Shown here: in pieces, positions 48,001-57,270 of the stretch
Layout: every line of letters begins with the position of its first letter
Numbering within the stretch: the stretch's first letter is position 1
DNA from: Flavobacteriaceae bacterium NBU2973
GTDB lineage: Bacteria; Bacteroidota; Bacteroidia; Flavobacteriales; Flavobacteriaceae
NCBI GenBank assembly: GCA_026162565.1
Contig: JAOEIQ010000002.1
Coordinates: 372,001-436,000, forward strand
Reading direction: 5' to 3'
DNA length: 64,000 nt
Position numbers and translations under genes: made by a program
Notes under the pieces: model-generated
What the model was told of the DNA's origin: nothing
What the model saw: only the letters and a program-made list of their open reading frames with translations
Database searches by the model: none

Positions 48001-48562
48001 TTAGAGCAGCCCATCTATCATCGTTAGATAAGTTTCCTTCATTAAAACCAAAGCTAACTTCTTGATATTCAGAAAATGTATGAAGCACTGTTGTTTGGTT
48101 TGTTAAAATATTCTTTTTTACAAAAGTTGAGTTGGCAGCAGAATCATAGGTATAGTTTGGGTCTGTATTACTCCAAACTGCTTTGACATATGATTCATAT
48201 AATACTTCATAAGTATTAGCATCAATAATTTTTGACGGAGACCCTGATGTCATTATTAAAGTTTCATCTGCATTCCAAGGTCTATTTTTAGCATATCTAT
48301 GTCTTAATTGAGAACAATCACATCCAAAAACAGTTTCATCAGAAATTCGTGTAACATGATTATTAGATAATGCTTCTGTAGTTGTTTCTAAATATCCAGG
48401 TAATTCAGAAATTTCATAATCTGTAAAGTCATATGTCAATACATTAATATCTGGTGGATAGGTTTGAGAACTTACATCATGGCCTAAGCAAAGACATAAT
48501 AAAAGTATAATTGTAGGTTTTAAATTTCTAAAAGCTAGAAATTTCTTGCTATTAATTTTCAT
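45095..48562 (-). CDS. T9SS-exported multi-domain protein with nine Ig-like repeats
   Basis: At 1155 residues. It has a signal peptide (KPTIILLLCLCLGHDVSSQ), an N-terminal beta-propeller-like region of about 400 residues, then nine repeats of about 70 residues, each with ASGGTDYLWSTGETTQSI or a variant followed by a TY-V-V ending. A type A T9SS sorting domain closes it (ISPNPASSYAHIDLSGLY...KKLVINR, about last 85 residues). The repeats form an A-B-C-A-B-C order: A with ICxGExTTL and no GC, B with ICEGESITL and EGCSDTD, C with VTINEGE and QGCSSSD. They are followed by an A-like and two divergent units. A cell-surface or adhesin role is inferred. PorX in this window belongs to the system that exports it. 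Confidence 0.85.
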   Translation of the reverse strand: MKINSKKFLAFRNLKPTIILLLCLCLGHDVSSQTYPPDINVLTYDFTDYEISELPGYLETTTEALSNNHVTRISDETVFGCDCSQLRHRYAKNRPWNADETLIMTSGSPSKIIDANTYEVLYESYVKAVWSNTDPNYTYDSAANSTFVKKNILTNQTTVLHTFSEYQEVSFGFNEGNLSNDDRWAALIGINGSNKTLIVYDILNDEIVGEKNVGTAPVDWISMSQSGEFVVVSYNSNGSGPTSGIKSFNRQFENEVHLVNGHPHADLGYDMDGNEVLVHDQNISGFYSLGYTRLDNGFKQGLFPYDGQAGKKGIRGTHISTRNINRPGWAYVSVQRGPGDYDQNGYVASGEIFAIRIDQSGIIQRFAKHNSNEEEGYLHQPGGVPNKDGTKVIFASNWHLADYENNSYPPMFVIEVPQETGNVNANAGEDQSICIGETTTLTASGGTDYLWSTGETTQSIQVSPNITTTYSVTVSNSTDSDTDEVVVTVNELPIADAGQDEIICEGESITLTASGGTNYLWSTGETTQSIQVSPNSTTSYLVAVNSSEGCSDTDVVIVTVNSLPNANAGNDVTINEGESITLTASGGTDYLWSTGETTQSIEVSPNTTTTYSVDVTSSQGCSSSDTVTVTVIPETNVVADAGDDQSICVGESTTLAASGGTDYLWSTGETTQSIEVSPNDTTTYTVTVSEGSASDSDDVTVTVNPLPNANAGDDQSICEGESITLTASGGTDYLWSTGETTQSIQVSPDNTTSYIVTVNSAEGCSDTDEVVVAVNSLPSADAGNDVTINEGETTTLTASGGTTYLWSTGETSQSILVSPNETTTYSVEVTSSEGCSSNDDVIVTVIPFTANAGNDEAICDGTSTILTASQGDSYLWSTGETTQSIEVSPNTNTTYTVTITQGNASDTDDVLVVVNDTPDTYIINGDEEITIADGQFITLSADGADSYLWFNGATDPNIAISPSEDILVYVEGFQNDCSSMDEIVIRVVPAVEALVSSTEEQLCLGESIELSASGGENYLWSTGETTQSIIVTPDQDTVYSVLVSDEFSSDEALVSVSVEDCSEVVTSPNENEFEFLISPNPASSYAHIDLSGLYEVSSILVYDLLGKQVYNSNLDNQNGESVRKTIDVSSFNSGLYLVKLKTKDSEITKKLVINR

Positions 48563-48790
48563 TTTGATTTGGGTTTGGGGCTAAAATGAGCGAGCAATAT
48601 AAAAAAATATTTAAATTTTAACGTTTAAATACATTTTTTTTAGATATAATGATATTTTAAGTAAGTTTTAGACTACAATTACAAAATGTAATGAGTAATA
48701 TATTGGTTAGTTTATACATGAAAATATACGTATGCTGATTACTAATTGGATGTTTAACTAATAATTTATTTTTATAACGATAAATTAAAC

Positions 48791-48817
48791 TTGCAGTAAT
48801 GTTATTACCTACATTTA
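48791..48817 (+). promoter_or_regulatory. Possible promoter of the polysaccharide cluster
   Basis: TTG at 48791-48793, 16 bp, TACATTTA at 48810-48817 (one mismatch to TAnnTTTG), 35 bp before the GTG start at 48853. The 290-bp spacer 48563-48852 shows nothing else convincing. Confidence 0.35.
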
Positions 48818-48852
48818 CTTTCTATTAAAACGTATCGAAAAACTAACTCAAA

Positions 48853-49950
48853 GTGCCAAAAAAAAATATTGCTTTTATAATAACAAGTTTGGAAAGTGGT
48901 GGTGCAGAACGTGTAGTAAGTGAGTTAGCTAATACTTTTATAAAGGACTATAATGTATTAATAATAACATTATATAAATGCAGCCCTTTTTATAAGCTTA
49001 ATGAGGAAATCTCATTAGAATATTGTACAGAAAATTACAGTAGTGAAATAAGTGTATTTAAAAAATTTAATCTACACTATTTATTTAATAAAAAAATATA
49101 CAAGTATTTACGCATGTATAAAATAGATATCGCAGCGAGCTTTATGTTTTCTTCAAATATTTATTCTTACTTGCCCTCCAAATTACTTAAAATTCCATTA
49201 ATTATTAGTGAAAGATCTAATCCAAATGTTTACACGCTAAATAAATATAATAAGATCTTAAGAAAACTAATTTATAAGAGAACTAACATTTTAGTTGTGC
49301 AAACTGAATACATATGCAACTATTTCTCAAAGATTGTTAACGAGAGTAACATAGAAATTATTCAAAATCCTTTATCTATTGAATTGAGTAAAAAGAAAAA
49401 ACCATCAACAGCAAAAACTAACACTATACTTAATGTAGGACGATTAGACTCAAATAAATCTCAAGACCTGTTAATTAAAGCATTTGCTAATATTGATAAT
49501 TCCGCTTGGAAACTTGTATTTGTAGGTGATGGTGCTAAAAGGAAAGACTATGAAAAGCTAACAATAGACCTTGGAATACAAAATAACGTTATTTTTGCAG
49601 GCAATATTAAAAATATTGAACACTACTATAACTCCTCTAAAATATTTGTTTTTACATCTAAATCTGAAGGTTTTCCTAATGCCCTATTGGAAGCTATGTA
49701 CTTTGAATTACCTTGTATTTCAACTAACTGTTCATCAGGGCCATCAGAATTAATTACAAATAAAAAAAATGGAGTTTTAATTCCTGTTAATGATCAAAGG
49801 CAGTTAGAAAAAGAATTAGAATTACTAATGTCTAAGCCAGACTTACAACTTGAGTATGGAAAAAAAGCTCACAAAAAAGTAAGTGAAAACAATAATATAG
49901 ATGCTATTTATTCAAAATGGAATAATATAATACTTAAATTATTACAATAG
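48853..49950 (+). CDS. GT4 family glycosyltransferase
   Basis: At 365 residues, GT-B fold. N-terminal glycine loop ITSLESGGAERVVSELA (about 9-25). The nucleotide-sugar domain has ILNVGRLDSNKSQDLLIKAF (about 194) and the E-x7-E motif as EGFPNALLE (about 275), then SGPSELI. A retaining mechanism is usual for GT4. The start is GTG at 48853. It is first gene of the plus-strand polysaccharide run. The sugar donor and acceptor are unknown. Confidence 0.88.
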   Translation: MPKKNIAFIITSLESGGAERVVSELANTFIKDYNVLIITLYKCSPFYKLNEEISLEYCTENYSSEISVFKKFNLHYLFNKKIYKYLRMYKIDIAASFMFSSNIYSYLPSKLLKIPLIISERSNPNVYTLNKYNKILRKLIYKRTNILVVQTEYICNYFSKIVNESNIEIIQNPLSIELSKKKKPSTAKTNTILNVGRLDSNKSQDLLIKAFANIDNSAWKLVFVGDGAKRKDYEKLTIDLGIQNNVIFAGNIKNIEHYYNSSKIFVFTSKSEGFPNALLEAMYFELPCISTNCSSGPSELITNKKNGVLIPVNDQRQLEKELELLMSKPDLQLEYGKKAHKKVSENNNIDAIYSKWNNIILKLLQ

Positions 49951-49960
49951 ACTTTCGTTT

Positions 49961-50908
49961 ATGGAAATTACATCGTTAATACCTTATTTTGACAAAGAAT
50001 TTGAAAATTCATATGAATTTACATTTACAGTATTTACTCCTGCCTACAATGCAGAAAAAACTATTAGTAGAGTATATGAATCTTTAAAAAACCAAACCTA
50101 CACAAATTTTGAATGGTTAATTATAAATGATGGATCTACCGATAATACTGATTTAAAAATTAAAGAGATTATCTCTAATTCTAATCTTGAAATTAAATAC
50201 ATTAATAATGAAACTAATCAACACAAAATGGCCTGCTTTATTCAGGCAATTAATTTGGCAAGAGGTGAGTTTTTATTAACTTTTGATGCTGATGATTCAT
50301 GTGTCAATGATGCTTTAGAAACTCTTTTAAATGAATATCAATCTATACCTGATAGCTTAAAGCCAAAAATTAGCGCTGTAACAACTCTTTGCATGAGTCA
50401 ATTTGGACACATAATTGGGAATAAATTTCCTGTAGATCCATACTACAGCAACACATTTGAATCTTATAATTTAGATGGCATAAAAGGAGAAAAATGGGGT
50501 TTCACAAAAACTAATGTATTAAAAGGAGTAATGTTAAATTCGTATTTGTTTGGAAAAGGCCTTATCCCTGAAAGTTGTATTTGGAATCTTCTATCACATG
50601 AAGGCTACATAACTAAATATGTTAATAAAGTAACAAGAATTTATTATATAAATGAAGAAAACTCTTTAAGCTCTTTTGGAATAGAAAAGAGTGCATTAGG
50701 GACACTTTTAAATTCTATTTCTTCTGTTAACTGGTTTTATAAAAATTATCTGTTTAAAACTCCTCTATTTTTTTTAAAAAAAACGTACACTATTTTAAAG
50801 GCTACTATCTATGCTGATTATAGTTTAAAGGATATAATTAAATCTGTAAATTCATTACCAATAAAACTCATAATTATTGCTTTGTGGCCAATTAAAAAAT
50901 ATCTATAA
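49961..50908 (+). CDS. GT2 family glycosyltransferase
   Basis: At 315 residues, GT-A fold: FTPAYNAEKTISRVYESLKN then QTYTNFEWLIINDGSTDNT (about 25-65), and metal-binding DxD-like FDADDS (about 107). The C-terminal part has KGEKWGFTKTNVLKG and IPESCIWNLLS, matching the GT2 at 52241 (QGDKWHCWKTNILKQ, IGESHTWNAIN), so the two are paralogs. The C-terminal region is basic and hydrophobic. Confidence 0.87.
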   Translation: MEITSLIPYFDKEFENSYEFTFTVFTPAYNAEKTISRVYESLKNQTYTNFEWLIINDGSTDNTDLKIKEIISNSNLEIKYINNETNQHKMACFIQAINLARGEFLLTFDADDSCVNDALETLLNEYQSIPDSLKPKISAVTTLCMSQFGHIIGNKFPVDPYYSNTFESYNLDGIKGEKWGFTKTNVLKGVMLNSYLFGKGLIPESCIWNLLSHEGYITKYVNKVTRIYYINEENSLSSFGIEKSALGTLLNSISSVNWFYKNYLFKTPLFFLKKTYTILKATIYADYSLKDIIKSVNSLPIKLIIIALWPIKKYL

Positions 50909-50910
50909 AA

Positions 50911-52248
50911 TTGAATCTAAATACGATAAAGAATACCATATTAAAACTATTAAATAATAGTATAATTAAAAATATAGGCATTGTTGCTCTCATATCATTA
51001 ATTATAAGATTTATAGGTTTTTACAAAGATATTTTGATTGTAGACAAATATGGTCTCTCCGAATTTTTAGATACATTTTACATAGCTATATTAATACCAG
51101 GTTTAATCAGTGGCGTATTTTTGGGATCATTTCAAAGTGTATTTATACCCAATTATGTTAGTGAATTAAAAACTGGTAAAAATGCTGGTTCATTTCAGAC
51201 CACTAGTGTTTTAATAACATTAGCAGTAGCTATTTTATTTTTAGTTCTAGCAATATTATTTACCGATATATATTTAGAGACTTTTTTTTCTGGACATACA
51301 CCAGAGTATTACGAGCTCATAAAATCTCAATTTTATTTTGTTGCTCCTTGTATTCTTTTTTGGGGATTTTCTTCATTATTAAGTGGCTTACTCACCATAG
51401 AAGGCGAGTTTACCTATTCTACAATTAACAACTTGCTAACTCCTTTAGCTATCATTATTTGCATACTGGTTTTTGCAGAGCAATTAGATATATATGTGTT
51501 AGCGGTTGGCACATTAATTGGCAGTGTCATCAACTTTTTATTTTTACTATTTCATGTTTTAAAGAGGAAACTTTTAAAACTTGAAAAACCTGATTTCAAA
51601 TCAAAAAATATTATCATTCTTTTTAAACAATTACCTGCGAAATTATCTTCAAGTTTATTGAGCGGAGTTAATCCATTAGTTGACCAATACTTTTCTGCAC
51701 AATTAGTAGTAGGATCAGTCTCTGCATTAACATATGGAGCAAAAATACCGATGTTCTCAATAGGTTTAGTTGGTAATGCAATTGGTAAAGTACTTCTTCC
51801 CTATTTTTCAAAAAAAGCAATTGATAATCCTGTAAACACCTATAAAAAACTTCATAAAATTTTAGGTCTTATCATTATCACTACGACTGTAATAATGATA
51901 ATTTTAATCATTTTTTCTAAACCAATAATCTCTTTGCTTTTTGAAAGAAACACATTTACAGCCGAAGATACTGTAACGGTTAGTAAAATTATGCAAATGT
52001 ATTTATTGCAAATTCCGTCTTATGTATGTGGTTTAATAATGGTTAAATATCTAACAGCGATTAACAGAAATAATTTTATGGCTTTAGCATCTGTTTTAAG
52101 CTTGACACTTAATATCGTGCTAAATGTAATTTTAATCGAAAAAATTGGTGTATATGGTTTAGCTCTCGCAACTTCGCTAGTATCTATAGTGAATAGTATT
52201 GTATTGTATGTATATATTCGCTATTTAAACAGATCACCAAATGTTTAG
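50911..52248 (+). CDS. MurJ-like (MOP superfamily) polysaccharide flippase
   Basis: At 445 residues with about 12-14 transmembrane helices. The N-terminus has RFIGFYKDILIVDKYGLSEFLDTFYIA and GVFLGSFQSVFIPNYVSEL, the MurJ pattern of the first helices (in MurJ, R...D..lA..fG.s...DaF.va). Placed among glycosyltransferases, it most likely flips the lipid-linked repeat unit rather than lipid II. It starts with TTG at 50911, 2 bp after the preceding stop, and overlaps the next gene by 8 bp. Confidence 0.85.
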   Translation: MNLNTIKNTILKLLNNSIIKNIGIVALISLIIRFIGFYKDILIVDKYGLSEFLDTFYIAILIPGLISGVFLGSFQSVFIPNYVSELKTGKNAGSFQTTSVLITLAVAILFLVLAILFTDIYLETFFSGHTPEYYELIKSQFYFVAPCILFWGFSSLLSGLLTIEGEFTYSTINNLLTPLAIIICILVFAEQLDIYVLAVGTLIGSVINFLFLLFHVLKRKLLKLEKPDFKSKNIIILFKQLPAKLSSSLLSGVNPLVDQYFSAQLVVGSVSALTYGAKIPMFSIGLVGNAIGKVLLPYFSKKAIDNPVNTYKKLHKILGLIIITTTVIMIILIIFSKPIISLLFERNTFTAEDTVTVSKIMQMYLLQIPSYVCGLIMVKYLTAINRNNFMALASVLSLTLNIVLNVILIEKIGVYGLALATSLVSIVNSIVLYVYIRYLNRSPNV

Positions 52249-53125
52249 TATAATTACACCTACTTATAACAGAGCTCATACTCTTGATCGTGTTTATACC
52301 TCTTTAAAAGAACAAACTTTTAAGCAGTTTACTTGGATTATTGTTGATGATGGTAGTACTGACAACACCAATAAATTAGTTGAACAATGGAAAACTTCTA
52401 ATTCTAACATAAATATTGAATACCATTTATTAAAAGAAAATAAAGGCAAGCCATACGCTGTAAATTATGGTGTTAAGCATGCAAAGGAAGAATTTATAAT
52501 TATCGCTGATAGTGATGATGCTTTTTATAGTAATACACTCAATGAACTAAAGAAAGTTTGGGAGAGTATATCAGATAAAAGCATTGCTGCTATATGGTCT
52601 CTCGTTGAAGATGAAAATCAAAATATAAAAGGAGATAAATTTCCTGAAAATCCATGGATAGTCGATTTTAAAGAACGCGTTTTAAATAGAAATAAACAAA
52701 TTCAAGGGGATAAATGGCATTGCTGGAAAACAAATATTCTAAAACAGTTTCCTTTGTTTTATGATGAAGAATGTCATATCGGAGAAAGCCACACATGGAA
52801 TGCTATAAATAGTAAGTATAATTTTTACTGTATCAATACAGTTTTTTTAACGGTTTATAATTCTCAAGTCAGCTTAATGAATTCCAAAAAGCCTAAAAAA
52901 ATTATTGCAAGAGCAGCGTATTTAAGTTCTTATTATGGGCTAAGAGATGTTTCTATTAAAGATATGCTAAAATATAAGTACTATCGTTATCTTGCATTTA
53001 TGTATATAAAATCTTTACCCAACTTTTCATCAAAAAAACTAAAACTATCTCTAAACAAAAGTTTAATTGCCAGCCTAATTTTTTTATATAGTTTGCCTAA
53101 TAAAGTAATTCATAAACTATCATGA
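52241..53125 (+). CDS. GT2 family glycosyltransferase
   Basis: At 294 residues. SIITPTYNRAHTLDRVYTSL then KEQTFKQFTWIIVDDGSTDNT (about 2-42), YHLLKENKGKPYAVNYGVK, and DxD-type site ADSDDAF (about 90-96). Paralog of the GT2 at 49961. It overlaps the flippase gene by 8 bp and the ligase-like gene by 4 bp (ATGA). Confidence 0.87.
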   Translation: MFSIITPTYNRAHTLDRVYTSLKEQTFKQFTWIIVDDGSTDNTNKLVEQWKTSNSNINIEYHLLKENKGKPYAVNYGVKHAKEEFIIIADSDDAFYSNTLNELKKVWESISDKSIAAIWSLVEDENQNIKGDKFPENPWIVDFKERVLNRNKQIQGDKWHCWKTNILKQFPLFYDEECHIGESHTWNAINSKYNFYCINTVFLTVYNSQVSLMNSKKPKKIIARAAYLSSYYGLRDVSIKDMLKYKYYRYLAFMYIKSLPNFSSKKLKLSLNKSLIASLIFLYSLPNKVIHKLS

Positions 53126-54213
53126 AGTTATTGCATTATTTTGTATTAGCATTTATTGTATTTGCCCTTCCTAGTTTCTTATTAGTAGTTGTGGGTGGTA
53201 CAATAGGAAGTGCGAGTAGCTACTTAATGTTTATTGCTTTAGCTGCATATTATTTTCTTAATAAAAAAAGTAAACCTTTATTCCCATTTATCATGCTTGG
53301 TATAACTTATTATGCTATATCTAGTATAACATTTGTTGAGAATTATAATGATTACTTGATGGAGTTTATAAAGTATATTTTATTTGTAGTTGCTGGGGCA
53401 GAAATTGCAAAAAACACGAACAATAAACTACTTATTTATTTTCTATTAATTGGTGTATCGAGTATTATATTTCACGTGCTTCTTGGAAGTGAGTATGGAA
53501 GGTATAGCGGATTTTACATTAACCCAAATGGTGCTGGTTTTTTATGTATTATTGGCTATTCGCTTTGTTATAGCCTTTCTAACAAAAAAGCAAGATTATT
53601 ATTTCAACTTATTTTTACAGTTGCAGGAATACTGACGTTTTCTAGAACGTTTATCCTTTTATGGTTAGTAATTACAATTATATCTGCAATTCAGAAAAAA
53701 GAAAATTTTATAAATCTAGGTTTTGGTTTTTTAATGTTAGTAATTCTCTTGAGTATTACTGCATTTTTAGACTTGAATACTGTAAGGTTATCTATGATAG
53801 AAAATATAGTATCTGGTAATATTTCATCTCCAAATTCCGGAATATCAACTGGTTCTCGTTTTGATAGTTGGGCTGTTTATTATGATGATATATTAGAAAA
53901 CCCAATTTTAGGTAACGGATTTAAAGCCTTAAGTGGTATAGATGAGGTAAAACAAGGTGTTCATAATTCGTATCTAATGATTCTTGGTGAATCTGGAATT
54001 TTTCCGTTTTTAATTTTTATTGGTATTTACTTAAACCTATTATTTAAGAGCTTAAAAAAAATTGCATCAAACCCTGAATATTTATATTTATCAATAGTTC
54101 TCATTGTCCTATTTTTAGTATTCCATAATTATTTCACAAACTATATATTATTATTTGTGTCATTTTGGATTACTATTAATCTTAATAAACCTATTGAAGA
54201 AAAACCAATTTAA
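53122..54213 (+). CDS. O-antigen ligase / polymerase-like membrane protein (Wzy/WaaL type)
   Basis: At 363 residues, about 10-11 transmembrane helices. The long periplasmic loop shows the family marks: GSRFDSWAVYYDDILENPIL then GNGFKALSG and, before the next helix, VHNSYLMILGESGIFPFLIF (the H-N-S-Y-L...GE-G signature). RFSGFYINPNGAGFL-type segment (GRYSGFYINPNGAGFL) is also typical. It may polymerise the repeat unit or ligate it to an acceptor. The sequence does not decide. Confidence 0.85.
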   Translation: MKLLHYFVLAFIVFALPSFLLVVVGGTIGSASSYLMFIALAAYYFLNKKSKPLFPFIMLGITYYAISSITFVENYNDYLMEFIKYILFVVAGAEIAKNTNNKLLIYFLLIGVSSIIFHVLLGSEYGRYSGFYINPNGAGFLCIIGYSLCYSLSNKKARLLFQLIFTVAGILTFSRTFILLWLVITIISAIQKKENFINLGFGFLMLVILLSITAFLDLNTVRLSMIENIVSGNISSPNSGISTGSRFDSWAVYYDDILENPILGNGFKALSGIDEVKQGVHNSYLMILGESGIFPFLIFIGIYLNLLFKSLKKIASNPEYLYLSIVLIVLFLVFHNYFTNYILLFVSFWITINLNKPIEEKPI

Positions 54214-54222
54214 GATACTTAT

Positions 54223-56067
54223 ATGTGTGGCATTTACGGTTCAACCATAAAATATAATCAAGAACAGCTTCAGCAAAAGTTAGAGCGAACTAACTTTCGT
54301 GGACCTGATCAATTAGGCTTAAAAATTATAAAGCAAGACCTTTTTATTGCCTTTGGTCACAACAGATTATCTATTATAGATTTAGATCCGAGATCGAATC
54401 AACCTTTCTCCTATCAAAATGCTGTTCATATTGCTTTTAATGGAGAGATTTACAATTTTAAAGAGTTAAAAAAAACCCTATCTAAACTTGGCTATTCCTT
54501 TAAAACAGAGAGTGATACAGAAGTAATTTGCGCTGCATATTTAGAATATGGAGAAGATTGTATTAGGCATTTTAATGGCATGTTCGCATTTGTAATTTAT
54601 GATGTTAAGAACAATATCTTTTTTGGTGCGAGAGATCGTTTAGGACAAAAACCATTGTATTATTACCATAATGGAAAACAATTTGAATTCTCAAGTCAAA
54701 TCTCATCTATTCAATTGTTTCATAAAGATTTAAGTATCTCAAGAAACGCTATAAACAATTACTATGCTTGGGGAAATGTTCCTGATCCAATGTCTATTTT
54801 TAATGAAATTAAAAAGTTAGAAGCTGGTTATAAATTTACATTTCAATTAGATACAGGCGTTTTTAAAAAAGAACAGTATTGGGACATAGATTATAAAGGT
54901 GAAAATAAATTTACTGGTACGTTTAATGACGCCAAATTACGGTTAGACGAACTATTAAGCGATGCAGTAGAAAAGCGTTTATTTGCAGATGTTCCTGTTG
55001 GTGTTTTCTTATCAGGTGGTGTAGATTCGTCAATAGTTTCTGCATTAGCAGTAAAAACATCGTCATCTAAAGTAAAAACCTTTTCTGTAAAGTTTAATGA
55101 AAAAGGGTTTGATGAAAGTGCTTATGCTCAAAAGGTTGCCGATCATTTACAAACCAATCATCATATTATTGAATGTAATTATGATGAAGGTATTGATCTA
55201 ATTGAAAACTTTTCTCACTTCTATGATGAACCGTTTTCAGATTCATCTGCAATTCCTTCAATGTTATTATCTAAATACACTAAAAAGGAAGTTACAGTAG
55301 CCTTATCTGGAGATGCAGGAGATGAAAACTTTATAGGCTATCATCGCTACGATTGGATAAGACGTGGTCAAAAAGCTATGACTATTCCATATACAATTAG
55401 AAAAGTAATTGCACCTCTACTTAAAGTAGCTCCTAATAATAGATTAAAAACTATTGCAACAATTTTAGAATTAAAAAATACAGAAGCTGCTTATTTAGCA
55501 GCAATGTCTGGAACATCATCTACATGGCATTCTTCAAAAGATCATCTGGAGATTTCTGAACGACACTATTTAGAACATAATCACAAAAACTTATTTGAAC
55601 GCGTATCTGATTTCGATTTAAAAACCTATTTAAATTGGGATATCAACACTAAAGTAGATCGTGCTTCTATGGCTTACTCACTTGAAGTAAGAGCTCCTCT
55701 ACTCGATTACAGAGTTGTGGAATTTGCAAGATCTTTACCTACAGAATATAAATACCATAATGGTGTAATGAAACGATTACTCAAAGAACTATTATACGAT
55801 TATGTGCCTAAAGAAATTTTTAATAGACCTAAAGCTGGATTTACAATGCCTTTTGCTAATTGGTTTAGAGATGAATTGAAAGATTATGTTTTAGATGAAT
55901 TAAGTAATCAGAATCTTAAATCATTACCAGGAATTCATGTATCTGAAGTTGAATCTAGAATTCAAGATCATATGCAAGGTAAAAGAAATAGCTACTCGCT
56001 AATATGGAATTTATTAGTTTTAAGACAATGGTTAACCAAAAATGGAAAAGGTTATTCTATAAAATAG
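54223..56067 (+). CDS. asnB: Asparagine synthetase (glutamine-hydrolysing)
   Basis: At 614 residues. The N-terminal class II glutaminase has catalytic Cys2 (MCGIYGS), NFRGPDQLG and HNRLSIIDLDPRSNQPF. The synthetase domain has the ATP-binding loop FLSGGVDSSIVSALAV (about 265), ALSGDAGDENFIGYHRYDW and DRASMAYSLEVRAPLLDYRVVE. AsnB homologs in polysaccharide loci are thought to amidate uronic acids or amino sugars rather than make free asparagine. Context favours that here. Its start is 9 bp after the ligase-like gene. Confidence 0.92.
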   Translation: MCGIYGSTIKYNQEQLQQKLERTNFRGPDQLGLKIIKQDLFIAFGHNRLSIIDLDPRSNQPFSYQNAVHIAFNGEIYNFKELKKTLSKLGYSFKTESDTEVICAAYLEYGEDCIRHFNGMFAFVIYDVKNNIFFGARDRLGQKPLYYYHNGKQFEFSSQISSIQLFHKDLSISRNAINNYYAWGNVPDPMSIFNEIKKLEAGYKFTFQLDTGVFKKEQYWDIDYKGENKFTGTFNDAKLRLDELLSDAVEKRLFADVPVGVFLSGGVDSSIVSALAVKTSSSKVKTFSVKFNEKGFDESAYAQKVADHLQTNHHIIECNYDEGIDLIENFSHFYDEPFSDSSAIPSMLLSKYTKKEVTVALSGDAGDENFIGYHRYDWIRRGQKAMTIPYTIRKVIAPLLKVAPNNRLKTIATILELKNTEAAYLAAMSGTSSTWHSSKDHLEISERHYLEHNHKNLFERVSDFDLKTYLNWDINTKVDRASMAYSLEVRAPLLDYRVVEFARSLPTEYKYHNGVMKRLLKELLYDYVPKEIFNRPKAGFTMPFANWFRDELKDYVLDELSNQNLKSLPGIHVSEVESRIQDHMQGKRNSYSLIWNLLVLRQWLTKNGKGYSIK

Positions 56068-56068
56068 C

Positions 56069-57163
56069 ATGTCTAAACAAAAACCTATAAAAGTCCTATT
56101 TGTATTACCATCGCTTAAAGCTGGTGGAGCAGAACGTGTAATGTCCACAATTGCAAAAGGACTTGATAAAAATAAATTTAAAAGTATTCTCGTTGTTGCT
56201 GGTAAAAAAGAAGATGCAGTATACCCAACAGATAATCTAGAAGTTATTTTTTTAAATAAAACTAGAATTCTAAAAGCAATCCCTTCACTTTTTTGGCTAA
56301 TATTAACAAAGCAGCCTAATATTGTTGTTGGTTCTATATCACATGTTAATAGAGTTCTTGCTGCAAAATCTGTACTGTTTCCAAACATCAAGTTTATAGG
56401 AAGAGAAGCTAGTGTTGGTAGTGTCATGAAACAATATTATTCAGAGCCTGATAATAGATTAGGAATAACTGTACCTTTTTTAAGAGATTATCATAAAAAG
56501 CTAGATGCTATTATCTGTCAGTCTCAAGATATGGCAAGTGATTTCACTAAAACTTATAATGTATCAAAAGACAAATTACATATTGTTAACAATCCTGCTT
56601 CAGATAGTTTAAACCTTAAAAATATAACAAAAAAAAACAGTGTTAAGCAACTTATAACCATTGGAAGATTAAGTAAAGAAAAAGGTCATGAGCGTTTACT
56701 CTACGTATTAGAAAAATTACAAATACCTTATCAATACACAATAATTGGAAATGGAAATGAAAAAGAATCCATTTTTGAATTAGCAGATAACTTAAATCTT
56801 ACAGACAAAATAAGTTATATACCTTTTACTTCAGAGATCGAAAAACAGCTTGCTAAAAGTGACCTATTCATTCAAGGTTCTTATGTTGAAGGATTCCCAA
56901 ATGCACTTTTAGAAAGTTGTATTGTTGGTACTCCAGTTATCGCTTTCAATGCTCCTGGAGGAACCAAAGAAATTATTGAAAATGATGTTAACGGTTATCT
57001 CGTTAATTCTGCTGAAGAATTTCAAGATAAATTAGAATACTCACTTATGAAAAAAGAGTGGAATCCAAAATTAATTCGAGAGTCTGTAATGAAAAAGTTT
57101 AATAGCGAAGATATAATCAGTAAATATGAAACTATATTTACAAATCTGATTAACAAAAACTAA
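56069..57163 (+). CDS. GT4 family glycosyltransferase
   Basis: At 364 residues, GT-B. VLPSLKAGGAERVMSTIAKGL at the N-terminus, LITIGRLSKEKGHERLLYVLE (about 190), IGNGNEKESIFELA, and E-x7-E as EGFPNALLE (about 272) followed by PGGTKEII. The ATG is 1 bp after the asnB stop. It is followed by the 154-bp spacer with two hairpins. Confidence 0.88.
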   Translation: MSKQKPIKVLFVLPSLKAGGAERVMSTIAKGLDKNKFKSILVVAGKKEDAVYPTDNLEVIFLNKTRILKAIPSLFWLILTKQPNIVVGSISHVNRVLAAKSVLFPNIKFIGREASVGSVMKQYYSEPDNRLGITVPFLRDYHKKLDAIICQSQDMASDFTKTYNVSKDKLHIVNNPASDSLNLKNITKKNSVKQLITIGRLSKEKGHERLLYVLEKLQIPYQYTIIGNGNEKESIFELADNLNLTDKISYIPFTSEIEKQLAKSDLFIQGSYVEGFPNALLESCIVGTPVIAFNAPGGTKEIIENDVNGYLVNSAEEFQDKLEYSLMKKEWNPKLIRESVMKKFNSEDIISKYETIFTNLINKN

Positions 57164-57180
57164 TCTTTAGATGAAACGAA

Positions 57181-57270
57181 CATAAAGAAATTTAATGTTT
57201 AATTCACCTAACGTGATGTTTAAATTTCTTTATGAGAGAACGAGTTCGGCGAGTGATTGCACACGTTCTC
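57181..57270 (+). repeat. Two adjacent hairpins in a polysaccharide-cluster spacer
   Basis: Hairpin 1: CATAAAGAAATTTA (57181-57194) with its perfect 14-bp complement at 57221-57234 and a 26-nt loop. Hairpin 2: GAGAACG (57236-57242) with CGTTCTC (57264-57270). No T-run follows. It has the look of a small palindromic element or a structured RNA, in contrast to the tightly packed neighbours. Confidence 0.6.

Noticed and set aside
48563-48852. Hidden gene or mobile-element edge in the 290-bp spacer
   Set aside because: No ORF with coding character, no terminal inverted repeats or target duplications. Only a weak promoter match near 48791-48817.
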